In this document: positions 11,193 through 23,425 of the stretch, piece after piece
Numbering within the stretch: the stretch's first letter is position 1
Layout of the letters: each line of letters starts with the position of its first letter
Source: Saccharum officinarum
Taxonomy: Eukaryota; Streptophyta; Magnoliopsida; Poales; Poaceae
DNA length: 64,000 bases
Reading direction: 5' to 3'
NCBI GenBank assembly: GCA_020631735.1
Contig: CM036215.1
Coordinates: 17,262,346-17,326,345, forward strand
Translations under genes and position numbers: made by a program
Notes under the pieces: generated by a model
Told to the model about the DNA's origin: nothing
Seen by the model: only the letters and a program-made list of their open reading frames with translations
The model's database searches: none

Positions 11193-12961
11193 TGAAAGGT
11201 CCTAAATGGCTAAAGGGGGTGAATAGCCTATAAAAATTTCTACAACAAAACTTAAGCCAAGTGGTTAGATAATTAAGTGGCGAAGTGAATGTTGTGCTAG
11301 CCTACTAAAAATGCAAGCCACCTATCCACAATTCTAGTTGCTATCATCTCTATGTCGCACAAGGGCTAAGTTACTACTCTCTAAGTTAGTGAGCTCTCAA
11401 AGACTAACTAAAGAGCCTCACTAACCAAACTAACAAGACACAAGCTAGCTCTCAAAACTAGTTACACTAAATAGCTTAGCTACACTAGAATGTAAATACA
11501 AGAGAGGTAAGAGGGTTATACCACCATGGCAAGTGAAAATCAATCAATCACAATGAATTCCTCGGAGACAAGATGACACAATGATTTTTCACCAAGGTTC
11601 ACTTGCTTGCCGGCAAGCTAGTCCCTATTGTGGTGATTCACTCACTTGGAGGTTCACGCCCTAATAGGCATCACATGCATAACCCACAACCGGATGTCGC
11701 ACAACCAACACAAGATGAGGATCCACAAGCCACGAGCAATCCACTAAAGATGCCTTTCATGATCTCCCATGGGGAAGTCTCAAGAACACCTCACAATCAC
11801 CACGATCGGAGTCGAAGACAATCACCTTCCTCCGCTCGACGATCCTCGCTGCACCAAGCCATCTAGGTGGCAGCAACCACTAAGAGTAACAAGTGAATCC
11901 TATAGCGAAACACAATCACCAAGTACCTCTAGATGCAATCACTCAAAGCAATGCACTTGGATGCTCTCCGATCTCACCAAATGATGAATCAATCAAGCAA
12001 GATGAGTTAGAGAGGATTGGCTAGACTCGCTAGGATGTATTCTCAATAGAAATAGCCAAGATAGTGAGCCCAAGCTGGTTACCATGTATTTATAAACCCT
12101 CCAATGAAACATAGCTGTTATGCTCAAAGAGGGCGCCTTTGTGCACTAACCGGACACGCCGGTCGGGTTGATCGGACGCACGGCTCCTAGCGTCCGGTCC
12201 TGGATAGCAGCCACGTGTCCCCCATGTTCAACTATGTTCGTTTGATCCCAACGGTCAAGAGAACATGTGCCAATGGTTAAGTTCACATCGGACGCAGCTA
12301 TGCGAAACCGGACGCACCAGCGTCGCGTCTGCTCGCGCGTGCGCCCAAGCCAGTAATGCCAAGACCAGACTCAACGTTAGTGCGACCAGATGCACCCAAC
12401 TTGGAGTCTAGTCACTACCAGTAAGGCACTAGAGAGGTTTTTACGTGACCGAACTCGTCTGATCAGGCATGACCGAACGCAGGCTGAGTCCGGTTCTCTT
12501 TGTGTTTGCACACTGAGGCTACGCCACCATATGTCGCCAATGACCGGATGCACCCCCTGCATGTCCGATCCTAGACGCCTCTAGGGTCTGGTCAATCAGA
12601 CTGAGCTGCGCCTCACTGCGCAGTGATGACCGGACGCAAGCACCGAGTCCGGTCACTACCTAAGCAGCGTCCTATCACCTCGAGATGCCTCCCCCACTTC
12701 TCAAACTTCACCACCCTTTCTCAAATGTGCCAACCACCAAGTGTCTCACCATAGTGCAAGTGTGTAATCATTTTTCACAACCATTTTTAAGGGTGTTAGC
12801 ACTCACAAGAATCTAAATGCATATGCAATGAATTAGAACATCTAGTGGCACTTTGATAACCGCATTTCACGTCGAGTTTCACTCTTCTCAATAGTTGTTG
12901 ACACTTCTTAGTGTTATCACTAGAATGGATTAACCTATCCTATGCAATGACACTAGAAGTA
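11193..12961. repeat. Sirevirus-like LTR fragment 3 with CCGGACGC motif cluster
   Basis: Starts TGAAAGGTCCTAAATGGC at 11193 and keeps the GACAAGATGACACAATGATT block near 11570. Between about 12140 and 12660 it has a cluster of CCGGACGC/GCGTCCGGT motifs in both orientations, as in the LTRs at 42.4, 54.1 and 63.4 kb. No coding domain follows, so it looks like a solo or truncated LTR. Confidence 0.6.
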
Positions 12962-14044
12962 TGTGGGGGTATAAATCAGGTGCACAAAATAATTCTAAAG
13001 TATCTGCAAGCGCATAAATAATATACCGATGTAGCACTTCACCCGAGAGTATTACCGAGTATCGTTATTTATATTTTACCACTAAGAGGATGGAGTGAGA
13101 AACTAAGCCTATAACTTAACCCCTGAGCAGCAATAAGGACTGAGATGATAGGGCTATAGAGAAGATCACTAAGGTCTCCTAGTTCTAATCTTTGCAAGCA
13201 TTGTTATACTATTCTGTTGGGGACATTATCTAAGAAGAAACACTAGCAAAGAATGATTTCCACTTAGCAACCGGGTCCTACTTGGCCTAGCTAACAGGAA
13301 GTGGGCTATAACAGACTCAACAAGGCTTTTTAAGTCACCCTTGCGATCTACCACAGGTCCGGCTAGTAGGGTGCATCCATGAGTATCCTAGTCTAAGCAC
13401 CTCGCTTACACTAAAAATACTACTTCAATTCAAGAGCTACAAGAATTAAAGTACTCAAAAGAGTCACAAACTGGAAGAATATATATAACAAGTACTTACT
13501 AGAATTAGAAGTTGAAATACCAGAGAATCTCAGAAGCAAGCTCCCGCAGAGAAACTTGATCCCGCAGGTACAAGGCGTAGAGCAGACACCGATAGGCTGG
13601 TGACTTCTCCAAACTCTTCCCACCACTCTATCTCACTATATCTAAAGACTAGTCCTAATCTTGAAGACTACAGGACTTATCTCTCTTGATTGCTTGGCTC
13701 TTGATCCTATCTAGGGCTTCTTAATTGTAGATGTACCTTCAGGGTATCTACCTAGGATGAGGATTATCTGATCAGGGTTGAGGGGGTCGACTTATATAGC
13801 ACCATAGAATGCACCATAGCCCTTAGATCAAACTGACTTGAAACAACGGCGTAGATGTAAACCCTAAGGCGGTGGAGGAACCGACATACGAGACAGAGGC
13901 TGACAGGGGACCCCACCGGTCAGCTGCCCTGGCCCACAGGCAGCCGCCCGTGGTCCCTGCCAGGTGGGTCCCGCCTTGTCTGACGTGTCTTCTTGTGTCT
14001 TCTAGATTCTTCTTAAGTCGGTGCTACGGTAAAATATCAATTTT
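12962..14044. repeat. Probable LTR or LTR-retrotransposon fragment ending at the gap
   Basis: Begins TGTGGGGGTATAAATCAGG immediately after the previous LTR fragment. There are no coding domains. It contains a GGGTCGACTTATATAGCACC promoter-like segment near 13785-13802 and runs into the assembly gap, so the other end cannot be seen. Confidence 0.45.
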
Positions 14045-14144
14045 NNNNNNNNNNNNNNNNNNNNNNNNNNNNNNNNNNNNNNNNNNNNNNNNNNNNNNNN
14101 NNNNNNNNNNNNNNNNNNNNNNNNNNNNNNNNNNNNNNNNNNNN
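14045..14144. other. Assembly gap (100 N)
   Basis: Exactly 100 Ns, the conventional length for a gap of unknown size. Open frames crossing it are artefacts. Confidence 0.99.
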
Positions 14145-14421
14145 AGGGAGCAGGAGTATACTTAGGTTGGTTTGGTGGCTATAGCTTGGGATCCTCGCAT
14201 TCGCAGAGCAAGGGGAAGGGATCGATCGGAGTGCAATCTTTTTCCTGCAATACGCAAAAGATTTGCTTATCATTGTATTAAGGAGAAGAGTTTAAACAAA
14301 CATACAACGCGCTTGTATCGAGCATCGAAGGAGGTCGATCTAACACAGCCGAAGCCGGACCATCCTAACAAAAGAGCTCATGTTTCGATATTACATTAAA
14401 AAAAGCAACTAATATGGACGC

Positions 14422-14580
14422 AGCTTTGTGACCTAGGAGGTGGCCTTGCGTCTTCGCGGCTGCCTGGACAGCGCCTTTCCAACGACCGGGAAGAGCTTGT
14501 CCAGCGACTCGGTTTGAAACACAGTTAGGTTGCTGTCGAAGAGCCTGTCAAAAGTCTTCAACTGATGGACTTTTGGTGTA
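14422..14580 (-). other. Unrecognised possible C-terminal coding fragment
   Basis: On the minus strand this stretch reads as about 50 residues ending FPVVGKALSRQPRRRKATS followed by TAG near 14425. Third positions look coding-like and the tail is basic, but no family is recognised and upstream exons are not identifiable. It may be the end of a gene fragment or of a transposon ORF. The rest of 14600-15540 shows no gene. Confidence 0.2.
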
Positions 14581-15549
14581 GTCCATACGCTGCATGATCA
14601 ACACCTCACCTCGGAGTGCAATCTTGGGCTAGCCTGAAGAATCGCCAGCTCGCCTGATCCGATGGGTTGAAGAACACGGCCGGGCGGGGGTGTGTGGGCG
14701 ATTAATTTAGACCGCATCTATCACTTGCCAAATTGCAAAACTCTCTCGTTCATCCTCACTTTGTCACAGGCGAGCTGGCGAGGCACTCAACGGAGAAGAC
14801 AACAGTGCGGCAAAGTGAGTGATGGAGCGCGTGGGTGCACGGACGGCGACGGACACGACGACAGAGACGGATCGGAGGCGGGGCCGGAATACGTCCGGAT
14901 GCCATGCGTGCGGCCTGGCGCACCGCACGTGTGATCACATCAACTAGGAGCACCACTCTTCTATGGTAGGACTCCGTGCTGTGCATGTTCCTCCGCTTTG
15001 CGTGATCGCAGGCCATCACGCAGGCAGGCAGAGCCGCACAGGCAGGTGCTCCGGCTGCTGTGCATGTGACGTGGATGGCCATCGGGATCCTCATTCCTCA
15101 GCTGCTGCATGGCCATGGAGACGTGGACATCCTGCGGCATCGGCATGCCGACTGAGAGACTCGGCCAAAGCCAACGTGAGTGACACAGCACAGCATGCAC
15201 ACGCCCCACTAGACAGCCTACCTGCCCTGCAACAAACTCGATCACAAAGACCTGGATCGCCACTTCACGTTCATCGGTTCATGCATGCCATGCCATGCAA
15301 CTCACTCACACGAAACAGCTCAATCGCTTTTAAGGAACACGTGAAAACATGATCAAAGCTAGTACATAGTTGAGGCTCTGCCGCCACGCCAACCTCAGAC
15401 ATAAACAAGCCTTCTTCCTAATCCTAGGCATATATAGTTTCAGCAACACATCATGATCGAGACAGTAGTGTAACCTCAGACATAAACAGTTCATCAAATC
15501 AAACATTGCATGCATGGTTATAAGGAAGCATCGTGTTACTAAAATAGTA

Positions 15550-15711
15550 CTCTATCCATTATAGTTCTAAATTATAAGTTGTTTTGACTTTTTTTTTTCT
15601 ATACATCCATTTTGTTATGCATCTAATCTAAATATAATAATATGTCTAGATACGTAGAGAAATGGATAAACCAAAAAAATCAAAGTGACTTATAATTTGG
15701 AACGGAGGGAG
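15550..15711. mobile_element. Stowaway (Tc1/Mariner-type) MITE, 162 bp
   Basis: The right end is GGAACGGAGGGAG and the left is a diverged CTCTATCCATTATAGTTC; both have the subterminal AAATTATAAGT block. The flanking TA dinucleotides (15548-15549 and 15712-15713) are the expected target duplication. Confidence 0.85.
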
Positions 15712-16297
15712 TAGTTACTAAAGAATCTGAGTCCTTTCCATTTCCCAGCGATGATATGATGATGTGTGTGCGCATGCACGTGCATCCACAGTTGACTGAG
15801 TCGCATGCATGCGCTCTCAACAATCTCCCGGCCTCCATCCAGCTTATTAGGAGTGTACTACAAGGAAGGAACAAAACACCGAGAGTCGAGAGCCCTTCTT
15901 CCCCTAAGACTACCCGCACTAATGGACCTCTATATTCATCCTCTATACATCTTAGTCAGCAAGATTCTCTCCTCTATACTCAATTCTCCCGCACCCATCC
16001 ATCCTCTATATCATCCTCTATCCACTCTATTCACTGTGGGACCCACTTGTCACTTTATCTAAATATATCCATGTATAATCTAGTTTTGAAGGATTTATTG
16101 AGACAAATTTAATGGTGCAATCGAAATTTAATTTGGATTTTTGGTTTGTGAGTTATAGCATTTTTTCCCTTTGTTTAGCTAGTGGGGCCCACCACTATAG
16201 AGTATAGAGTAAGCATTGTACTACTCTACATATAGAGTGAGAGAAAGGATAGAGTATCGTTTTAGAGTACCCAGTGCAGTAGTTTTTACTCTATATT

Positions 16298-17594
16298 TGT
16301 CGGTACCAACAGTACGGGGGTACCACAGCTATCGCCAAAACACTGACAAAAACCGAGACCAGTAGAAAAGATAGCCTGCTCGACGGGGTGCCTCGACCGC
16401 GTCCCGGCTCCGACTCGTACGAGGCCCGCTCGACGGGGTGCCTCGACCGCACCCCGGCTCCGACTCGTACGAGGCCCGCTCGACGGGGTGCCTCGACCGC
16501 ACCCCGGCTCCGACTCGTACGAGGCCCGCTCGACGGGGTGCCTCGACCGCACCCCGGCTCCGACTCGTACGAGGCCCGCTCGACGGGGTGCCTCGACCGC
16601 ACCCGGCTCCGACTCGTACGAGGCCCGCTCGACGGGTGCCTCGACCGCACCCCGGCTCCGACTCGTACGAGGCCCGCTCGACGGGGTGCCTCGACCGCAC
16701 CTCGGCTCCGACTCGTACGAGGCCCGCTCGACGGGGCACCTCGACCACGCTCCGGCCCCTCGACGCCCTTTCTTTACCTACCCGGGACAAAAGCCATAGC
16801 ATTCAATGCGGTTACCTACTACCACCGACCGGCATGGCTACGGCATGGGACAACGCGGGAACAATACCCACGTCAAGTCTCACTGTTTTACCGCCCATCC
16901 CGTGATGGGAGGTGAAAGCCGTCACTGTATCCACCCTACCGCGCACTATTCACAATCGGTCGCCCTCGAGGAGGATAAGACAAGGTCCGTCCCCCGCGAT
17001 ACCGGGGATTCGGCCTTATCCATCCGACCTCGACCCAGCTCGACCCGGCCCCAACGCTCGACTTAGCTCGAAGGACGGTATGGCCTGGCACTCTGGGTCA
17101 TTTCACCCTCTTGTCCCATACTGCGTCAGGATATCCAGGGATGGCCGGCCATCCCGAAGCCACGTCGCTACAGTCAACTCAACAGGAATCGACGACTCAA
17201 GCCTCCCCTCGACTTGGCCACCTTTAGCCCTATAAAAAGGCAGGCCGGGGCGAACCGGAGGAGGCAGAGGACGAACAAGAAACATCACGGACAGACGAAA
17301 CAACCATCCACCCAACCGAGCAACGAAAGCAGGAGATCAACATCTCAAGCAACCACCTTTCTCCTTTTTTTTTTCTTTGAGACTTGGGCTCGACACCCTC
17401 TCTCGCCTGCTTGTAACCCCTACACGAGCACCCCGGTGCAAGGAAATACAAACCTCTTTTCCCCGCTGGACGTAGGGCCCCCTTTTGCCCGAACCAGGAT
17501 AAACCCCCGTGTGTTCTCCTTGCATCACCATCCAGGAAAGAGTCACGCAGCATTTACTCGTTGGTTTAGGACCCCCTTGGTCCGAACACCGACA
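16298..17594 (+). repeat. Left (5') LTR, 1297 bp
   Basis: TG...CA ends. It contains a 50-bp minisatellite (16378-16760) and a TATA-like CCTATAAAAAGG at about 17229 that would drive the element's transcript. Confidence 0.93.
16378..16760 (+). repeat. 50-bp minisatellite in the left LTR (about 7.5 units)
   Basis: Tandem units read GCTCGACGGGGTGCCTCGAC, then a CCGGCTCCGACTCGTACG segment. Two units carry single-base deletions, and the last unit is partial and diverged. The right LTR has one more unit. Confidence 0.92.
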
Positions 17595-17614
17595 GTTGGC
17601 GCGCCAGGTAGGGG
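17595..17614 (+). other. Primer-binding site of the LTR retrotransposon
   Basis: GTTGGCGCGCCAGGTAGGGG directly follows the LTR's terminal CA. A tRNA 3'-end complement begins TGG, as here; the specific tRNA is not assigned. Confidence 0.65.
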
Positions 17615-17659
17615 TACGCTGCGTGCAAACCTCGCTTTGTTGCCGTTCTTCCTGGATGG

Positions 17660-20600
17660 CTAACCCCGAACGCCCGATCCCGTTGGGTCGGGGTCTGTGA
17701 TGAAGCCCTCGGCAACGAGCCTCATATCAAACACAAACCCCGAACGGACGACGGCCAGCGCCCTCTTCACGCCGTGATGGAGGCCGTTCCGTATCTTCTC
17801 CCGGGCAAGGCGGCCCAGCGCCACCATCCGTCGGACGAAGGAGTTCCCCGGAACATCTTCCCCGGTGTCGGTGTCGGGCTCGACCCCCAGGCCATCACAC
17901 ACAGTGGTGATTGCGCCCTGGAGAAGTTGGGTCCTCCGGACCTCGGCTTCGAAGAGGCTCTGGAAGGAGTTGGCGCACGATTGAGCCTCTCGGTTCTCTC
18001 TCTCCAGCTCTGAAACACGACAAACAAATTAGTGCCCAACGCGGGGCCTTCAACGTTGTGACTATAACAACCACACTTACCCTCGACGTGGGTCTGCAGG
18101 CCCACGACCTCGTCGCGGAGTCCCCCACATGTTCGCTCGAGCCCCAGGAAGGCGCTGTCCTTGTCACGGATGGCCGCCTTTAGCGCCTCGACCTCCTGCC
18201 GAGCAGACTCGAGAGCTGCGTCCTTCTTTTGGACGGCTCCCTGCAGCGTCGTGACCTCGGCATGGGAGGCGTCGCGCTGAAGACTAACCTGGGAGACATC
18301 CTCCTCGAGCTCCTTCACCCGCGCAGACAGGGGCTCGAGGTCCCTGCGCGCCTGGGTAGCCTCCTCCCGAGCCTTGTCCAGGCTTGTGCGCATCACGGCC
18401 TCGGCCGCCCATGCCTGCGCCGCCTCTTCCTTCGATGTGGCGTATGCGACGCGCAGATCAGCCATCTCGGCGTTCCGATCGGATAGCCGCTTCTGGGTCT
18501 CCTCGACCAAAGCCCGTTGCTGGGACAGCGCGCCCCACACGCCACTCTCGTCCCGGATGAAGAGTGACTTGCGGCGGGAGTACTCCTTCAGCTCCTGAAC
18601 GCAATTCGAAAAGGTCACAAATCCGAAGAAAAAACAGCCTATCAAGCAAGCCGACGGGTCGATCATACCTCGGTGGCATCCCCCATACTCCGCACAGCGC
18701 CAGACGCCACTCGAAGCAAACGGTCGAGGTGCTGGCGGACGCCCTCGAGGTACTCCCATCGGTGCACTTCGTCTTTGTCGCTAAGGACAAAGACGGGCTC
18801 GGCGTCGGGGTTCGAAGCGTCCCTGAACTCAAGGGACGCCCCCCCCACTTCGGCAGCTCCGCCTCGACCCGCGCTATCGCCAACGCGGCGATGTCGGGCC
18901 ACGAGGAGGACGACCCGGCCGGGGCGTCTCCCGGTCCCGCAGAAGGACCGGCCTCGCCCGCGGTATCCGCCTCTCCAACGGCCGTCGTGACACCGGCCTG
19001 GTCCGCGACCTCACCCCCCTCGACTCCTATCGTTTGTTTTCCCTTGTCCAGGGAGATGTTGACGAGGGGAGCGTGAGGGCGGGCACTTACGACCGTCGGC
19101 GCTACCGGAGCCGGCACCTCGACCGACGACGGCTCCGGTACCCTCGCCTCGACCGTCGGCACCGCCGGAGCCGGCGTCTCTTCTTCGGGTGCTCCGGACG
19201 GGGGCTCGACCGCCCCGATCTCCACCACGCCCGCTGGCTCTCCCGACGGGCCTTGCCCCGACACCGACGCGACCTCCTCCTTGGTCACGTCAACACCCGC
19301 CCGCTCCGCGTCGCGGACGGGTGCCTCGCTCGTCGCGACCGCAACGGCAGCCTCGGTCGTCCCCGACGGCCGGGGCCCCGCCTCGACCACGTCAAGCGCC
19401 GCCGCCTTTGCCGGTTCGGCCCCCTCGACGGCGGGCTCCGGGCCGGCAACCGCCGCGGCGTCGGCCGACCCTTGCTGGTGTCGCAGGCGCCCTTTCGCTG
19501 CCTCGACCTGACGGACCCAGGCCGCGTCCTGCTCCGCCGTCCGGTTGAGGACAACGGCGCTGGCTCGCAGCGACTTCACAGGGTAGGCCCTATTGGCTCC
19601 GCCTTCCGCTTCAGCCTGCGAAGTAAGAAGAAATATCAGCCGACGGACTTTGGGAAAGCCAGGACAACCAAGTCGAGATACTTACCCGGAAATCGGCACC
19701 AAGTACCTCGACCCCGCGCGGCTCGAGCCTCCCGGGACGGCCGCTGGTAGCCCCGCGGCGGCCTCACCAGCAGGCCGAGCGCTCCTGGGAGCCCCGGCCA
19801 ACGCGCCGCCCTGCGCCCTTTGTGCTCCCGAGGCCAGCTGGCCTTGGGTCCTTACTCCTACCAACGCCGCCGCTGATGACGACGCCGGTACCACCATCTC
19901 CGCCCCTGCCGGAGCTTGCGAGGCCCCGGCTGGTGCGGACGTCCCCGACGACCCCTCTCGTCGGGTCCGGGGCAAAATGGCCCCTCCCCTCGAGGAGCCA
20001 GATCCCTTCTCCACCTTCTTCCCCTCGACCTCCTCGACCACGACGACCGAGGAGGGCCTCCCCCCGATGGGCTCCAGCAGGGGGCGAATGTCGGGGAGAT
20101 CCCCGAGCCTGGTCGCGATCTCATATCGCGACAGGGCATCTTCATCTTCATCGCTGCTGCCGTCGTCCTCCCCCGAGACTGTCTCGGAAGGCGACGGTGA
20201 CAGGGGCACTCCGTCGATGGCTTGCTGGCGTCGGCGCTTCTTCAACGCCTCCGCTTTTTTGGCCTTGCGGATCGCCCGCTTCTTGGCCGTCTCCTTCGCC
20301 TGCTTCTTCTGGGAGGCATGCAGGCGTCGAGCCTCCCGGGCGGGCCGGTCCTCCGGGACTGGGGGGCGCGTCTCCCGCAACGCCGACAAATCCTACACAC
20401 CGACCTCGACCACATCAGCGAAATCCACAGAAAAACAAGAAAGGCAACACCTCAGCCCCGGGATACGTACCACGGATTCGCACCCCTCGGTAGGCCTCAT
20501 GGGAACCTGATTGGCTTCCTCCGCCTTGAAGTTCCCGACCATCCGGCGAGCCCGCCGGAGAACCTCCTCAAGGGTGAGGGATTCGTGGGACATCCGGGTG

Positions 20601-21387
20601 CCCTCCAGGTTTGCCTCCGGAGTCATCTGGTCCAGGCGGAGACGACGCTGGCACAACGGCATCACTCTACGGCGATGGAAGCCCGCGGCCACCGCCGCAG
20701 CCGTCAGGCCCGAAGGCGAAGCTGCTGCAGCGCCGCCAGCAGCGGATCCAAACGCGTCTTCTCAGCCTCGGGCACTCCGTACGACCAATGCTCTTCTCGA
20801 GCAGTCAGCACGCGGCCGGTATACCTCGGCAACTGATTTTCATCGTTGCGGAGGTAGAACCAACCCTCGTGCCAGCCACTGTTCGAGGAGATGAGTCGGG
20901 CCGGGATGTATAGATCCGTCCGACCCGATCTCACCTGCAGCACGCAGCTCCCCACTCGGGCCGCGGACAGGACGCCTTTCTCCCCTGCCCTCTTGGCGAA
21001 GAGCTCGGCCTTGAAAAGGTGAAGCCACAAGTTCCACTGTGGCTCCACCCCAAGGTAGCCCTCGCAGACCGCCGCAAAGATGGCGGCCTGCGCCACGGCA
21101 TTAGGGGAAAGGTGGTGAAGCTCCACCCGGTAGTAGTGGAGGAGCGCGCGCATGAAGACCGACGCCGGCACGCCGAACCCCCGCTCATGAAAGCTGACGA
21201 AGCTCACCACGTACCCTTCGGGAGGCACTGGCTCCTGGTGGGCGGGGGGCGGTGCCACCCACTCCGGCCGCGCCGAGTTCATCCTCGGCCGCAACAGCCC
21301 GTCCTCGACCAACTCCTCCAACCTCCTCTCCGTCACCGAGGAGGCGGCCCAGTCGTCGGCGGGAAGGATCTGGCTTTTTCCTGCCAT
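17660..21387 (-). CDS. Antisense multi-exon gene: putative gypsy-type transposon (Transposase_28-like) N-terminus plus coiled coil
   Basis: The N-terminal exon (from ATG at 21387) encodes about 227 residues. It matches the domain known in plants as putative gypsy-type transposon (PF04195-like) over about residues 45-190, with PPEGYVVSFVSFHERGFGVP near residue 74 and ISSNSGWHEGWFYLR farther on. A Lys/Arg- then Ala/Pro-rich linker (20389-18700) and an Ala/Glu/Arg coiled coil (18600-18080) follow, then a C-terminal segment stopping at TAG 17660-17662. Canonical introns are visible, for example donor GTAAGT near 19683 with acceptor TTCGCAG near 19622, and others near 18668/18599 and 18080/18013. 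Two frame breaks lie in short G/C runs (about 20707 and 18839-18847), so this copy is mutated or mis-sequenced. It is transcribed opposite to the retrotransposon and ends 66 bp from the LTR. Function is unknown. Confidence 0.6.
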
Positions 21388-21741
21388 CGATGTCGTCGGA
21401 AGGGGATGGGAGAAAAGGATGCGGTGGCTACGGCAGGACGGGCGGAGAACGCGATGTGGCAGGGGATGGCTAGGGCAAAAGATTGCAGGGATGCAAGTAA
21501 CCGGTGGGGGACGGAGACCCCAAGGCCTTCGCTTTATATGCTCGGACGGAAGCCCAACGGTCGCGCGAAAAGTAAGGAGCAGTTTCTCGCGATAAAACCG
21601 CTCGCCTAACCGTTTCCTTATATCTCGCAGGAACTAAGCACGTGGCCGCTCCCCACGTCGTAACCGTACGCCGATAACGCGCCGGTCTCGCCTCCCGAAA
21701 AAACGCGCCCGGACAACGAAATATCTCCAGGTATGTCTCAA

Positions 21742-23235
21742 ATGGGTGTGAAACCCGCAATAAGTCTCGAGGGAGCGAAAGCTGGCCCTCGAACGGGGTT
21801 CGACAGCTGCCCTCGAGCAACAGAGTTAGGGACGACCCAGGGTGCGCCCGTACATGGCCAAGGGCTCGAGCCACGCTCTCGAGGCACCCCAGGACGTATT
21901 CGAGGCCGAAGGAGAAGGTTGTGGTAGGAATCCCTCCGGGGGAGGCATCGAGCCCTCGAATCCTGTCGAAGGGAATCGAGATCCACACGACCACTTCTTG
22001 GCATTTTTGAGGGCGCCTCCGGGCCACTAGCCGACCCCTAACGAACGGGGCACGGGTTCTCACTCGAATTCCCCCGCTAGCAGCTCACCGGGGATCGTCG
22101 TAACTCGGGCCCAAACGAGGGTAGTGCGACAGTCTCCACCCCTCCTCCTTTTTTCGAAAAAGGAGCGTGAGGGTCGCAAAAGACGGCCGAGACTCGGATC
22201 GACCTCGTGCGTGCGAGGCTCGGGGTCCCGACCGCAAAAATGGGTGCGAAGCCCGCAATAAGTCTCGAGGGAGCGAAAGCTGGCCCTCGAACAGGGTTCG
22301 ACAGCTGCCCTCGAGCAACAGAGTAAGGGACGACCCAGGGTGCGCCCGTACATGGCCAAGGGCTCGAGCCACGCTCTCGAGGCACCCCAGGACGTATTCG
22401 AGGCCGAAGGAGAAGGTTGTGGTAGGAATCCCTCCGGGGGAGGCGTCGAGCCCTCGAATCCTGTCGAAGGGAATCGAGATCCACACGACCACTTCTTGGC
22501 ATTTTTGAGGGCGCCTCCGGGCCACTAGCCGACCCCTAACGAACGGGGCACGGGTTCTCACTCGAATTCCCCCGCTAGCAGCTCACCGGGGATCGTCGTA
22601 ACTCGGGCCCAAACGAGGGTAGTGCGACATTCTCCACCCCTCCTCCTTTTTTCGAAAAAGGAGCGTGAGGGTCGCAAAAGACGGCCGAGACTCGGATCGA
22701 CCTCGTGCGTGCGAGGCTCGGGGTCCCGACCGCAAAAATGGGTGCGAAGCCCGCAATAAGTCTCGAGGGAGCGAAAGCTGGCCCTCGAACGGGGTTCGAC
22801 AGCTGCCCTCGAGCGACAGAGTTAGGGACGACCCAGGGTGCGCCCGTACATGGCCAAGGGCTCGAGCCACGCTCTCGAGGCACCCCAGGACGTATTCGAG
22901 GCCGAAGGAGAAGGTTGTGGTAGGAATCCCTCCGGGGGAGGCGTCGAGCCCTCGAATCCTGTCGAAGGGAATCGAGATCCACACGACCACTTCTTGGCAT
23001 TTTTGAGGGCGCCTCCGGGCCACTAGCCGACCCCTAACGAACGGGGCACGGGTTCTCACTCGAATTCCCCCGCTAGCAGCTCACCAGAGATCGCCGTAAC
23101 TCGGGCCCAAACGAGGGTAGTACGACATTCTCCACCCCTCCTCCTTTTTTCGAAAAAGGAGCGTGAGGGTCGCACAGCGAAAGACGGCCGGGACCCTGAT
23201 CGACCTCGCGCGCACGAGGCTCGGGGGCTTGACCG
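21742..23235. repeat. Three 498-bp tandem repeats inside the LTR retrotransposon
   Basis: Copies begin with ATGGGTG at 21742, 22240 and 22738, spaced exactly 498 bp, and are nearly identical. The third diverges after about 23200. Each contains a CTTTTTTCGAAAAAGGAG inverted repeat and several CTCGAGG/CCTCGAG sites. The array lies between the antisense gene's 5' end and the right LTR, so it may act as that gene's promoter region (inference). Open frames across it are repeated shadows. Confidence 0.93.
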
Positions 23236-23410
23236 CAACGAAGTGTCCCCCAATCGAACGCAAACAAGACCTCGGAGGAGTCTCCATACTCCTCCGAGGC
23301 CTCGGGGGCTACACCCGGCGGGTGCGCTCGCGCGCCCCCACCGGAAAAATCACGACGCTACGACTCCAGTTCTGGCTAACCTCTGGGAGAGTGATCACAC
23401 ACTCACCCAA

Positions 23411-23425
23411 AGGCTCGGGGGCTAC
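23411..23425 (+). other. Polypurine-tract-like segment
   Basis: AGGCTCGGGGGCTAC abuts the right LTR's TGTCGG. Position and composition fit the plus-strand priming site, although it is not uniformly purine. Confidence 0.6.

Noticed and set aside
13872..14273. Open frames spanning the gap
   Set aside because: They depend on reading Ns as open codons.
16378..16760. Regular 50-bp direct repeats that superficially resemble a CRISPR array
   Set aside because: The whole 50-bp unit repeats with no unique spacers, it lies inside an LTR, and the same array occurs in the other LTR.
16329..16915. Long open frames on both strands across the LTR minisatellite
   Set aside because: They only translate the repeat in several frames; a 50-bp period rotates the frame, giving three related readings. 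No domain is present.
18564..20493. Plus-strand open frames opposite the antisense gene
   Set aside because: GC-rich third positions open the opposite strand. The minus strand has splice sites, a coiled coil and a known domain; the plus strand has Arg/Ser/Pro-rich noise.
22077..23059. Repeated 140-160-residue open frames in the 498-bp repeats
   Set aside because: 498 is divisible by three, so the same open frame recurs in each unit. Both strands are open because of GC-rich composition; no start context or domain is seen.
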